From assembly GCA_937888595.1 (NCBI GenBank), contig CALARK010000022.1, positions 1-64,000 on the forward strand: a stretch of 64,000 bases of DNA, given 5' to 3'. Below, piece after piece: positions 18,968-27,596 of the stretch. Within the stretch, counting starts at the first letter, position 1. Each line of letters starts with the position of its first letter. The notes under the pieces were generated by a model, which had not been told where the DNA came from, did no database searches, and saw only the letters and a program-made list of their open reading frames with translations. This DNA comes from an uncultured Sterolibacteriaceae bacterium (GTDB lineage Bacteria > Pseudomonadota > Gammaproteobacteria > Burkholderiales > Rhodocyclaceae). The translations under genes were made by a program, and so were the position numbers.

Positions 18968-19944
18968 GCTGTGGATTCGGGGGCCGCGGCGATACGGCTT
19001 GCCAGGTGCATTTCTGTTCTGTGCAGTATTTTCGCAGCAGTTGCCGATTCCGCCAAGCTCTCCTCCATGTCGAGGCGGCCGGCCTCGCGCAGGGCGCGCA
19101 GCCAGGTGAGCTGCCGCTTGGCGAACTGGCGAGTCGCGGCGATGCCGCGCTCCGCGAGTTCGGCAGCGGGCAAGCGCCCTTCCAGCATCTCCCAGACCTG
19201 GCGATAGCCGACGCAGCGCATCGATGGCAGTCCGGCGTCGAGGCGATATTTCGCCCGCAGTTGCTCCACCTCGCCGACCAGTCCCGCATCGAGCATGGCG
19301 TGGAAACGCACGGCGATCCGCTCGTGCAGCACGCGGCGTTCCGGTGCGGCCAGCGCGACGGTGAGCAGGCGGAAAGGCAGCACGGCGTCCTGCTGCTCAG
19401 CCCGGAAGTCGGCCATGGGGCGCCCCGTCAGGCGCACCACCTCGAGGGCGCGCTGGATGCGCTGGCTGTCGTTGGGGGACAGTCGCGCGGCGGTGGCGGG
19501 ATCGAGCCCGGCCAGTTCGGCGTGCAGGGCCGGCCAGCCCCTTGCCGCCGCTTCGGCGTCGATCGCCGCACGCAGTACCGGATCGGCTTGCGGCAACTCG
19601 GCGAGTCCTTCGATGAGCGCCTTGTAGTAGAGCATCGTGCCGCCGACCAGGAGCGGAATCCGGCCGCGTGCCGCGATTTCGCCCATCACCCGGAGGGCAT
19701 CGCTGCGGAATTGTGCGGCGGAATAGCGTTCTTCTGGCGTGATCAGGTCGATCAGGTGGTGCGGAAAGCATGCGAGGGTGTCGCGGTCGGGCTTGGCCGT
19801 GCCGATGTCCATGCCGATGAAGACCTGCGCGGAATCGAGGCTGACGATCTCGACCGGGAAACGCCGCGCGATCTCGAACGCGAGCTCGGTCTTGCCGCCG
19901 GCGGTCGGACCGATCAGGGCGAGGGCGGGAGGCAGCGTGCTCAC
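18964..19944 (-). CDS. miaA: tRNA dimethylallyltransferase
   Basis: MiaA prenylates A37 of tRNAs reading UNN codons. The 326-residue protein shows the P-loop LIGPTAGGKTELA, DSAQVFIGMDIGTAKP, the HHLIDL segment, VGGTMLYYKALIEGLA and RQFAKRQLTWLR. The GTG start at 19944 overlaps the mutL stop (GTGA), and no ATG lies upstream in a sensible place. The mutL-miaA order is widely conserved. Confidence 0.95.
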   Translation of the reverse strand: MSTLPPALALIGPTAGGKTELAFEIARRFPVEIVSLDSAQVFIGMDIGTAKPDRDTLACFPHHLIDLITPEERYSAAQFRSDALRVMGEIAARGRIPLLVGGTMLYYKALIEGLAELPQADPVLRAAIDAEAAARGWPALHAELAGLDPATAARLSPNDSQRIQRALEVVRLTGRPMADFRAEQQDAVLPFRLLTVALAAPERRVLHERIAVRFHAMLDAGLVGEVEQLRAKYRLDAGLPSMRCVGYRQVWEMLEGRLPAAELAERGIAATRQFAKRQLTWLRALREAGRLDMEESLAESATAAKILHRTEMHLASRIAAAPESTA

Positions 19945-21710
19945 TTGCCGCGCATGAACAGCTTGTCGAGGTCGGCCATGGACAGCTGCACCCAGGTCGG
20001 CCGGCCGTGGTTGCACTGGTCGGCGCGTTCCGTTTCCTCCATCTGGCGCAGCAGGGCGTTCATTTCCGGGATCGACAGCAGGCGACGGGCGCGCACCGCG
20101 CCGTGGCAGGCCATCGTGGCGAGCAGTTCGTTGCGGCGCGCTTCGAGCACGCGGCTGGCCGGATGGGCGGAGAGTTCGGCGAGCAGCGCGCGGGCGAGCT
20201 TCTCGATCTCGCCCCCCGCCAGCAACGCCGGCACGGCGCGCACGACGAGTTGGCCGGGCCCGGCGGAAGCGATCTCGAAACCGAGTGCGGCGAGGGCGTC
20301 CCGACACTCCTCGGCGCAGGCCATTTCGCCCGGGCGGGCGGCGAACAGCACCGGCACCAGCAGTGGCTGCACGGACGGGGTGCCGTCCGCCGCGGCCTTG
20401 AGGCGTTCGTAGAGGATGCGTTCGTGGGCGGCGTGCATGTCGACGAGCACCAGGCCGTGTGCGTTTTGGGCGAGAACGTAGATGCCGTGCAGCTGGGCGA
20501 TCGCATAGCCCAGGGGGGCGTCGGGCGCATCCGCCGCCTGGGAAGTCGGTGTCGGCGGGACGGCAGTTTCCACTGCCTGTCGCGCGAAGTCGAGATAGCT
20601 CGCGACCGCGGCGGAAGAGGGTTCGCGCACTGCGAGGCTGGCCTGCTGGGGTACGGAAAAGGCCGGTACCGGCGGGACGGTATCGGTGGCTGGGCGGGTG
20701 GCGGACAGCGGGACAGCGAGCGCCTGCTGCACGGCATGGAAGACGAACTGGTGCACGCCGCGCGCTTCCCGGAAGCGCACTTCGGTCTTGGCCGGGTGGA
20801 CGTTGACGTCGACCGTGGCCGGATCGAGTTCGAGGAACAACACGTAGGCCGGATGGTGCGCGCCGTGCAGCACGTCGGCATAGGCCTCGCGGGCCGCGTG
20901 GACAAGCAGCTTGTCGCGCACGTAGCGGCCGTTGACGTAGAAATACTGCTCGGCCCGCGAGGACTTCGCGTAGGCGGGCAGGGCGGCGAAGCCGGACAGG
21001 CGCAGCGGGCCGGCGACGGCATCAACCGTGCGCGCGTGGGCCATGAAGTCATCGCCCATGATTTCGCGGGTGCGCTTCGAAAAGTCGGTGCCGGCGGGAC
21101 GGCGTCCGCCGGGGGATGCGGGCAGGCGGTGCTTCGCCCGGCCGTCGTGCGTCAGCGTGAAGGCGACATCGGGCCGCACCTGCGCCATGCGCACCAGCAC
21201 GTCGTCGCAGTGGGCGTACTCGGTCGCCACGGACTTGAGGAACTTGCGGCGCGCCGGCGTGTTGAAGTAGAGGTCGGCGACGACGATCGTCGTACCGGTG
21301 GCCAGTGCTGCCGGGCGCGGGGCCGGATCCTCGGCGGTGACCCGCCAGGCGTGGGGGGCTTCCGGCGTGCGGCTGGTGATCTCGACGCGCGCGACCGAAG
21401 CGATCGAGGCGAGGGCCTCGCCGCGGAAGCCATAGCTGGCGACGCGCTCGAGGTCGGCGAGGCTGGCGATCTTGCTCGTGGCGTGGCGGGCGAGCGCGAG
21501 CGGCAGGTCGTCCCGTTCGATGCCGCCGCCGTCGTCGGCGACGCGGATCAGTTTCACGCCGCCTTCCTCGATCTGCACGTCGATCTTCGTCGCGCCGGCG
21601 TCGAGGCTGTTTTCGAGCAGTTCCTTGAGCACCGAGGCAGGCCGCTCGACGACTTCGCCAGCGGCGATCTGGCTGATCAGGAGGTCGGGAAGCGGTTGGA
21701 TGCGCGGCAT
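19941..21710 (-). CDS. mutL: DNA mismatch repair protein MutL
   Basis: MutL couples MutS mismatch recognition to strand incision. The 589-residue protein has the GHKL ATPase (IAAGEVVERP, ENSLDAGATKI, DDGGGI, GFRGEAL) and a C-terminal dimerisation domain with the endonuclease motif DMHAAHERILYE (DxHAx2Ex4E), ACHGA and CNHGRPTW, so it is the nicking type that works without MutH. Three copies of the dispersed repeat are embedded: near residues 203-210 (RRPAGTDFS, inside the N-terminal domain) and two in the proline-rich linker (TVPPVPAFS, AVPPTPTS). Confidence 0.95.
   Translation of the reverse strand: MPRIQPLPDLLISQIAAGEVVERPASVLKELLENSLDAGATKIDVQIEEGGVKLIRVADDGGGIERDDLPLALARHATSKIASLADLERVASYGFRGEALASIASVARVEITSRTPEAPHAWRVTAEDPAPRPAALATGTTIVVADLYFNTPARRKFLKSVATEYAHCDDVLVRMAQVRPDVAFTLTHDGRAKHRLPASPGGRRPAGTDFSKRTREIMGDDFMAHARTVDAVAGPLRLSGFAALPAYAKSSRAEQYFYVNGRYVRDKLLVHAAREAYADVLHGAHHPAYVLFLELDPATVDVNVHPAKTEVRFREARGVHQFVFHAVQQALAVPLSATRPATDTVPPVPAFSVPQQASLAVREPSSAAVASYLDFARQAVETAVPPTPTSQAADAPDAPLGYAIAQLHGIYVLAQNAHGLVLVDMHAAHERILYERLKAAADGTPSVQPLLVPVLFAARPGEMACAEECRDALAALGFEIASAGPGQLVVRAVPALLAGGEIEKLARALLAELSAHPASRVLEARRNELLATMACHGAVRARRLLSIPEMNALLRQMEETERADQCNHGRPTWVQLSMADLDKLFMRGK
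20542..20565 (+). repeat. Dispersed repeat, copy 6
   Basis: GTCGGTGTCGGCGGGACGG, antisense to mutL, encoding AVPPTPTS in the interdomain linker. Confidence 0.85.
20659..20682 (+). repeat. Dispersed repeat, copy 7
   Basis: GCCGGTACCGGCGGGACGG, antisense to mutL, encoding TVPPVPAF in the interdomain linker. It is one of the more diverged copies. Confidence 0.75.
21081..21104 (+). repeat. Dispersed repeat, copy 8
   Basis: AAAGTCGGTGCCGGCGGGAC followed by GGCG, antisense to mutL, read in a different frame as RRPAGTDF within the N-terminal domain. Confidence 0.9.
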
Positions 21711-21749
21711 GGCGGGCGATTATAGGGGCTGAGGTAAACTGCGCCCGCC

Positions 21750-22400
21750 ATGGAAATCCTTGCCCAGTTCATCGATATCGTTTTGCACCTCGACAAGCAT
21801 CTCGCCCTGCTGGTGGCGGAGTACGGGGTGTGGATCTACGCGATCCTCTTCGCCATCGTCTTTTGCGAGACGGGGCTCGTCGTCACGCCCTTCCTGCCGG
21901 GCGATTCGCTGCTGTTCGTCGCCGGTGCGCTGGCAGCCACCGGAGGCATGGACATCCAGGTGCTGATTGCGGTGCTGCTGACGGCCGCGGTTCTCGGCGA
22001 CAACGTCAATTACGCCATCGGCCGCTGGACCGGCAGCCACATCCTGCACTGGGGCGAGCGGTCGCGCTTCTTCAACCGTTCCGCCTACGACAAGACCCAT
22101 GCCTTCTACGAGCGCTATGGCCCGCTGACGATGACGATGGCGCGCTTCATCCCGCTGGTGCGCACCTTCGCCCCCTTCGTCGCCGGCGTCGCGCGCATGA
22201 CCTATCCGCGCTATTTCGCCTTCGACTTCCTTGGCGCAGTGCTCTGGGTGTTCTCGCTGACGCTCGCCGGCTACTGGTTCGGCAACCTGCCGGTCGTGAA
22301 GAACAACCTGTCGCTGGTCATCGTCGCCATCATCGCGATCTCGGTGCTGCCGATCGCCATCGGCTGGCTGCGCCAGCGGTTCGCCAGCGGAAAGCGATGA
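21750..22400 (+). CDS. DedA family membrane protein
   Basis: A 216-residue inner-membrane protein of the DedA/VTT superfamily, members of which scramble or recycle undecaprenyl phosphate and other lipids and affect envelope pH and drug resistance. The conserved segments FLPGDSLLFVAG, LGDNVNYAIGRW and the motif RFIPLVRTFAPFVAGVARM are present. It opens a seven-gene plus-strand chain; its TGA overlaps the next ATG. Confidence 0.92.
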   Translation: MEILAQFIDIVLHLDKHLALLVAEYGVWIYAILFAIVFCETGLVVTPFLPGDSLLFVAGALAATGGMDIQVLIAVLLTAAVLGDNVNYAIGRWTGSHILHWGERSRFFNRSAYDKTHAFYERYGPLTMTMARFIPLVRTFAPFVAGVARMTYPRYFAFDFLGAVLWVFSLTLAGYWFGNLPVVKNNLSLVIVAIIAISVLPIAIGWLRQRFASGKR

Positions 22401-23071
22401 GGCGCCGCTCCTGCCTCGCCACGTTGCTGTTCCTGCCGCTGACCGGCTGCGTTTCCAGCCCGGCCCAGTTCGCCAAGACCGACATCGACCGCATCGCCGA
22501 CCTGCACCGCCGTGAATTGCAGGCCGGACTGATGCGCCTGGCTGACAAGCTCTACAAGCGCAACCCCCGCGAATGGAAAAAGGGCCGCCATGCCAGCCGC
22601 GAGGCTGCGCTGGCACGGCTGGCGACCCTGCCGCCGCCGGCACCCGGCGCCCCGCGTGGCGGTGCGCTGGTGCTGGCCGGGCTGCGCGAGGATTACCCGC
22701 AGGATCGCGTCGCCGCGTTCATCGGCGGGTTGCTGCACATGCTCGGCGATGCCTTCGATGGCAAGACCGAGTTCTTCGTCACCGACGACCTCGATGCGCA
22801 GAAACTCTACAACGCCGCGCGCAATCTCGAGATCGCCGCGTGGAAGCTCGCGCACGCCCAGCGCACGCTGGCCGAGGACGACCTGCCGGCCGGCACGCCG
22901 CTGCTGTTCTCCAACGAGATGGGCGCGGTGCCGAACCTCAGCTTCGAGCGCGAGTTCGGCCGCCTGATCGGCAGCCTCGACCTGCTGTCGCAGATCATCG
23001 CCGACAAAACCAGCCGCACGGTCGTCAAGGTCGTGCAGAATCTCGCCACCGCCGTTTTCCTGCCCATCTGA
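22397..23071 (+). CDS. Lipoprotein of unknown function
   Basis: A 224-residue protein with a lipobox (LPLTGC, cysteine at about residue 18), so it is lipidated and exported. I recognise no family. The rest is mostly helical, with a conserved-looking middle (AAFIGGLLHMLGDAFDGKTEFF) and a hydrophobic C-terminal stretch that may touch the membrane. It overlaps dedA (ATGA) and purN (TGATG), so it is translated with them; a link to envelope function is suggested only by dedA. Confidence 0.75.
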   Translation: MRRRSCLATLLFLPLTGCVSSPAQFAKTDIDRIADLHRRELQAGLMRLADKLYKRNPREWKKGRHASREAALARLATLPPPAPGAPRGGALVLAGLREDYPQDRVAAFIGGLLHMLGDAFDGKTEFFVTDDLDAQKLYNAARNLEIAAWKLAHAQRTLAEDDLPAGTPLLFSNEMGAVPNLSFEREFGRLIGSLDLLSQIIADKTSRTVVKVVQNLATAVFLPI

Positions 23072-23706
23072 TGAAACGTTACGTCATCCTTATTTCCGGC
23101 CGCGGCAGCAACATGCAGTCGCTGATCGACGCCAATCTGCCGGGTAGCTGCGCCGCCGTGATCAGCAACCGCCCGGAGGCGGCCGGCCTTGCCTGGGCGT
23201 CTGCACGCGGCGTGACGACACGCGTGATCGACCACAAGGCCTTTCCTTCGCGTGCCGCCTTCGATGCGGCGCTGGCCGCGGAGATCGATGCGCTCGGCGC
23301 GGAACTCGTCCTGCTCGCCGGCTTCATGCGCGTTCTGACTGAAGACTTCGTGCGCCGCTACGAGGGCCGCCTGGTGAACATCCATCCTTCGCTGCTGCCG
23401 TCCTTCCCCGGCCTGCACACGCACGAAGCCGCACTTGCTGCCGGCGTGCGAGTGCACGGCTGCACGGTGCACTTTGTCACGCCGACGCTCGATTGCGGTC
23501 CGGTCATCGTCCAGGCCGCCGTGCCGGTTCTGCCGGGCGATGCAGCTGACACGCTTGCGGCGCGCGTGCTGCGGCAGGAGCACCTCGTTTACCCGCAGGC
23601 GGCGCGCGGCATCCTCGAAGACCGCTGCCGGCTGACGGACGGACGGGTGGTCTGGTCGGACGACGCGACGCCCGATGACCTCGCCCTGTGCGTGCCATCC
23701 GCATGA
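23071..23706 (+). CDS. purN: Phosphoribosylglycinamide formyltransferase
   Basis: PurN formylates GAR with 10-formyl-tetrahydrofolate in purine synthesis. The 211-residue protein shows ISGRGSNMQSL (phosphate loop), LLAGFMRVL, the catalytic asparagine/histidine segment VNIHPSLLPSFPG, and HGCTVHFVTPTLDCGP with the catalytic aspartate. It overlaps the genes on both sides by a few bases. Confidence 0.96.
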   Translation: MKRYVILISGRGSNMQSLIDANLPGSCAAVISNRPEAAGLAWASARGVTTRVIDHKAFPSRAAFDAALAAEIDALGAELVLLAGFMRVLTEDFVRRYEGRLVNIHPSLLPSFPGLHTHEAALAAGVRVHGCTVHFVTPTLDCGPVIVQAAVPVLPGDAADTLAARVLRQEHLVYPQAARGILEDRCRLTDGRVVWSDDATPDDLALCVPSA

Positions 23707-24461
23707 CGTTCACCCATTGGCGGCCGCTCATCGCGGCGGTGCTGCTGTCGCTGTCCGTTCCTGCCGGTGCCGTCCCGCCGGCGCCGGTTATCGACGGTGC
23801 TGCGGGCTTCGCCGCGCAGTGGCCGGCGCAGGGGAGCGCCGTCTTCGAGGTGCGACATGTCGGCAGCGGGGTCGTCGTCGGCCGCAGTGAACATCGCTGG
23901 CAGCACGATGGCCGGCAATGGCGCTTGAAATCGGTCACCGAGCCGGCGGGACTCGCCTCGCTGTTTTCACATGCCCGCGCCGTGCAGGAAAGCCGCGGGA
24001 TCTTCGTGTCCGGCGGCCTGCAGCCGCTGGAGTTTCGCACCGAGAAGAACGGCAAGCCGAAAGACAGCGCCCGCTTCGATCCTGCCGCCGAAAGCATCGA
24101 GCTCGGCAACGGCAAGCGCGTCCCGATGACCGGACGGACGCAGGACCTGCTGTCGCTCTTCTACCAGCTGGGCGCGGAAGATCTCGCACAGCCGCGTTTC
24201 ACGCTGGCGATCACGACAGGCCGGAAGGTCGCCTCCTACGAGGTGGTGGTGCGCGCCATCCAGATGCTCGATTCGGGCGTCGGCCAGCATCAGGTCATGC
24301 CCTTGCACATCGTGCCGGCCGGCGACACGGAAAGTACCGAGCGCACCGAGGTCTGGCTCGACGTGGCGAACCACCTGCCGGTCAGGATTCGCTATCGCGA
24401 CCGCAAGGGGGACGTGTTCGACCAGAAGCTCACGAGCCTCGAATTGGGGAAACAGAAATGA
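23703..24461 (+). CDS. DUF3108 domain protein, exported
   Basis: A 252-residue protein with a signal peptide (about 1-20) and a DUF3108-like beta-rich body (FEVRHVGSGVVVGRSEHRW, LQPLEFRTEKNG, WLDVANHLPVRIRYRDRKGD). The function is unknown; members are periplasmic. Start at 23703 is preferred because ATG overlaps the purN TGA. A dispersed-repeat copy encodes AVPPAPVI directly after the predicted signal-peptide cleavage region. Confidence 0.8.
   Translation: MTFTHWRPLIAAVLLSLSVPAGAVPPAPVIDGAAGFAAQWPAQGSAVFEVRHVGSGVVVGRSEHRWQHDGRQWRLKSVTEPAGLASLFSHARAVQESRGIFVSGGLQPLEFRTEKNGKPKDSARFDPAAESIELGNGKRVPMTGRTQDLLSLFYQLGAEDLAQPRFTLAITTGRKVASYEVVVRAIQMLDSGVGQHQVMPLHIVPAGDTESTERTEVWLDVANHLPVRIRYRDRKGDVFDQKLTSLELGKQK
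23768..23791 (-). repeat. Dispersed repeat, copy 9
   Basis: Minus-strand copy with CCGGCGCCGGCGGGACGG, antisense to the DUF3108 gene and encoding VPPAPVI just after the signal peptide. Confidence 0.8.
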
Positions 24462-25720
24462 ATACGATCAGCCGCAGCCTGCTCGAGCAGGCGATCACCG
24501 TCACCGGCCATCTGCTGCAATTCCGCCAGCCGGCCGATGCAGTCCTGTCCGCCTTCTTCCGTGCGCAGCGCAGCGGGCCGCGCGAGCGTGCCTTCATCGC
24601 CGAGTCGGCCTACGCCGTGCTGCGCCGTAAGCGCTCCCTCGCTGCATGGATCGGAGCGGAATGCACGGCGAAGCAGCTGCTGCTGGCCGCACTGGTGCGC
24701 CATTGCGGCGTCAGCCTGCGCATGCTCGAAGCCGCCCTGTCGAAACGCGACGCGGAGTGGCTGGCCGAACTCAAGGCACGGCCCGAGCCCGCGCTCTCGC
24801 CGGCCGAGCAGTCCGACCTGCCCGACTGGTTGGCCGAGCGCCTGCTCGCGCTCATGAGCGAGGCGGAGTTCCTCGATCTGGCACGGGCGCTTAATCATCC
24901 GGCCCCCCTCGATCTGCGCGTGAATGTGCTCAAGGCCGACCGCGACGCGGTACTGGCCCGCTTCGCGCAGGAGGGCATCGAGGCGGTGGCCTGCCCGCAC
25001 GCGCCGGCCGGCATCCGCCTCGCCGGCAAACCCGCATTGAACAAGCATCCGCTCTTCCTCGACGGCAGCGTCGAGGTGCAGGACGAGGGCAGCCAGTTGC
25101 TCGGCCACCTGCTGCAGCCGAAGCGCGGCGAGATGGTGGTCGATTTCTGCGCCGGTGCCGGCGGCAAGACCCTGCTGCTCGGCGCATTGATGCGCTCGAC
25201 CGGACGGCTGTACGCTTTCGACGTGTCGGAGAAGCGGCTGGCGAAGCTCAAGCCGCGCCTCGCGCGTTCGGGACTGTCGAACGTGCACCCGGCGGTCATC
25301 GCGCACGAGAACGACACGCACGTGAAGAGGCTCGCCGGCAAGTGCGACCGCGTGCTCGTCGATGCGCCGTGTTCCGGGCTCGGCACGCTGCGCCGCAATC
25401 CCGACCTCAAGTGGCGGCAGACGCCGCAAAGCGTTGCCGAATTGACGCAGAAGCAGGCCGCGATTCTCGCGGCGGCGGCCAAGTTGCTGAAGCCGGGCGG
25501 CCGGCTGGTCTACGCGACCTGTAGCCTGCTGCCGGAGGAAAACGTGCAGGTTGTCGACGCCTTCCTCGCCGCCCATCCCGGCTTCGAGCGCCTGCCGGCC
25601 GGCGCGGTGCTGGCCGCGCAGGGCATCCAGGTCGATCCGGCCGCGGCCGACCTGCAACTGCTGCCGCATCGCCATGACACGGACGGCTTCTACGCGGCGG
25701 TGCTGGAACGCCGCGCATGA
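24458..25720 (+). CDS. RsmB/NOP2/Sun family RNA (cytosine-5) methyltransferase
   Basis: A 420-residue SAM-dependent methyltransferase. The C-terminal domain shows motif I (VVDFCAGAGGKTLLLG), the catalytic VDAPCSGLGTLRRNPDLKW and the second cysteine in ATCSLLPEEN. An N-terminal helical region stands where RsmB has a NusB-like domain. It probably makes m5C in 16S rRNA, but the exact site is not certain. Its ATG overlaps the DUF3108 stop. Confidence 0.88.
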   Translation: MNTISRSLLEQAITVTGHLLQFRQPADAVLSAFFRAQRSGPRERAFIAESAYAVLRRKRSLAAWIGAECTAKQLLLAALVRHCGVSLRMLEAALSKRDAEWLAELKARPEPALSPAEQSDLPDWLAERLLALMSEAEFLDLARALNHPAPLDLRVNVLKADRDAVLARFAQEGIEAVACPHAPAGIRLAGKPALNKHPLFLDGSVEVQDEGSQLLGHLLQPKRGEMVVDFCAGAGGKTLLLGALMRSTGRLYAFDVSEKRLAKLKPRLARSGLSNVHPAVIAHENDTHVKRLAGKCDRVLVDAPCSGLGTLRRNPDLKWRQTPQSVAELTQKQAAILAAAAKLLKPGGRLVYATCSLLPEENVQVVDAFLAAHPGFERLPAGAVLAAQGIQVDPAAADLQLLPHRHDTDGFYAAVLERRA

Positions 25721-26274
25721 GGCTCGTCCGGCCGGCGCTGCTGTTGCTGGCCCTGTTGAGCCCTGTCGCGGCCTTGCAGGCGCAGCTGCTTCCCTCGGCC
25801 GGCACGGTCGAGGCCCTGTTCACCCCGTGGGATGATGCCGAAGGTGCCTTGCTGCGCGAGATCGCGGCGGCCCGGCGCGACATCCATGTGCAGGCTTTCC
25901 TGTTCACCAGCCGGAACCTGGCGCGGGCACTGCTCGATGCGCATCGTCGCGGTGTACGCGTGCGCGTGCTCGCCGACGGCAAAATGGTGGCGCAGGGCGA
26001 CAATTCGCGTATTCCCGAACTGGCGGCTGCGGGTATCGAGGTCCGCTATGAAACCCGCTATGCTTCCGCCCACAATAAAATCCTGCTCATCGATGCGGAG
26101 AGCGAACACCCCGTGGTCATCACCGGCAGCTACAACTTCAGCTTTTCGGCGCAGGCGCGCAACGCGGAGAACCTGCTGATCCTGCGCGGCAATGCCGTGC
26201 TGGCGCAGCGCTACCTGGCCAACTGGCGGCGTCATCGCGGCGAGGCATCCGTCGATGCGGAGGTGCGTCGATGA
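25717..26274 (+). CDS. Exported single-HKD phospholipase D-like protein
   Basis: A 185-residue protein with a signal peptide (about 1-23) and one HKD motif (SAHNKILLIDAE, then GSYNFSFSA and NAENLLIL). One HKD per chain is typical of the Nuc endonuclease type, which dimerises to build one active site. It is therefore probably a periplasmic nuclease or phosphodiesterase rather than a true lipase. Overlaps its neighbours by ATGA on both sides. Confidence 0.88.
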   Translation: MRLVRPALLLLALLSPVAALQAQLLPSAGTVEALFTPWDDAEGALLREIAAARRDIHVQAFLFTSRNLARALLDAHRRGVRVRVLADGKMVAQGDNSRIPELAAAGIEVRYETRYASAHNKILLIDAESEHPVVITGSYNFSFSAQARNAENLLILRGNAVLAQRYLANWRRHRGEASVDAEVRR

Positions 26275-27551
26275 GCGGGGACGGACGCATCGGCGGGTTG
26301 CTGATCGATCTCTGGCACGACCTGCAGCAGCCCGACGTGCTGTGGCAGGTGGCGGTGCTGTCCTGCTGCTTCGCCCTGGCGTGGCTGTTCGACCGCTGGC
26401 TGGCGTACCGGCTCGGCCTCAACGCACCTGCGGACAATCGCGCGCTCGCCTTCGGCCGGCGCGGTCTCAAGCGCCTCGGCCTGCCGGCGGCGATGCTGCT
26501 GCTGGTGCTCGCGGCCCGCCCGCTGCTGGCCCAGTGGCATCACGTCAATCTGCTGTCGCTGGCGGTGCCGCTCCTGGTCTCGCTGGTGATCGTCCGAGCC
26601 GTGATGTTCGTCGTGCGCCAGAGTTTCTTCTCGAGTGCCCCCTGGCTGGCCAATTTCGAGCGCGGCCTCGCCATGCTGGCCTGGATTGCGGTCGCACTCT
26701 ACATCCTGGGCCTGCTGCCCATCCTCATCGAATTGATGGAATCGGTCAGCTTCACGCTCGGCAAGCAGAAGATGAATCTCTGGATGATCCTGCAGGGAGC
26801 CGTGGCGGTCCTGGTGACCCTGCTGGTGGCCCTGTGGGTCGGCAGTGCGGTCGAATCCCGGCTCATGAAAGCGGAAGGCATCGATGGCAACCTGCGGCTG
26901 GTGCTATCGCGGGTCACGCGCGCGCTGTTCATCCTGCTGGCGGTGCTGATCGGCCTGCCGCTGGTCGGCATCGACCTGACCACGCTGTCGGTATTCGGCG
27001 GGGCGCTGGGCGTCGGCCTCGGCTTCGGCCTGCAGAAGATCGCGGCGAACTACGTGTCGGGCTTCATCATCCTGCTCGATCGTTCGATCCGCATGGGCAA
27101 CCTGATCTCCGTCGAGGGCCAGCGCGGCGTCGTGACGCGCATCACGACGCGCTACACCTTGCTGCGCAGCCTGACCGGCCTCGAGATGATCATCCCCAAC
27201 GAGATGCTGGTCGGCTCGGTGATCACCAACGAGACGCTGACCGATCCGAAGGTGCGGCTCGCCGCTCAGGTCCAGGTGGCCTACGGCACCGATCTGGAGC
27301 ATGCGCTGGTGCTGCTCGTCGCGGCAGCGCAGTCGCAACCGCGCGTGCTCACCGATCCGCCGCCCAAGGCCTTCGTCGTCGCTTTCGGCGATTCGGGCAT
27401 CGACCTCGAACTGGGCTACTGGATCGGCGATCCCGAGGAAGGTTCGCTGCAGGTCAAGTCCGACATCAATCTCGCGATCTGGAAGTCGTTCCAGGCGGAG
27501 GGCATCGGGATTCCCTTCCCGCAGCGCGAGGTACGCCTGCTCAAGGACTGA
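26271..27551 (+). CDS. MscS family mechanosensitive channel
   Basis: A 426-residue membrane protein with about five helices, then the MscS pore helix and beta domain: GVGLGFGLQKIAANYVSGF and LLDRSIRMGNLISVEG, VTRITTRYTLLRS and IIPNEMLV. Such channels open under hypo-osmotic tension. Final gene of the plus-strand chain from dedA; a dispersed-repeat copy follows the stop by 16 bp. Confidence 0.92.
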   Translation: MSGDGRIGGLLIDLWHDLQQPDVLWQVAVLSCCFALAWLFDRWLAYRLGLNAPADNRALAFGRRGLKRLGLPAAMLLLVLAARPLLAQWHHVNLLSLAVPLLVSLVIVRAVMFVVRQSFFSSAPWLANFERGLAMLAWIAVALYILGLLPILIELMESVSFTLGKQKMNLWMILQGAVAVLVTLLVALWVGSAVESRLMKAEGIDGNLRLVLSRVTRALFILLAVLIGLPLVGIDLTTLSVFGGALGVGLGFGLQKIAANYVSGFIILLDRSIRMGNLISVEGQRGVVTRITTRYTLLRSLTGLEMIIPNEMLVGSVITNETLTDPKVRLAAQVQVAYGTDLEHALVLLVAAAQSQPRVLTDPPPKAFVVAFGDSGIDLELGYWIGDPEEGSLQVKSDINLAIWKSFQAEGIGIPFPQREVRLLKD

Positions 27552-27567
27552 CGCGCCGGCGACCGGA

Positions 27568-27591
27568 AAAGTCGGCGCCGGCAGGACGGCG
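27568..27591 (+). repeat. Dispersed repeat, copy 10
   Basis: AAAGTCGGCGCCGGCAGGAC plus GGCG, between the convergent mscS and transporter genes. Confidence 0.9.
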
Positions 27592-27596
27592 AACGC

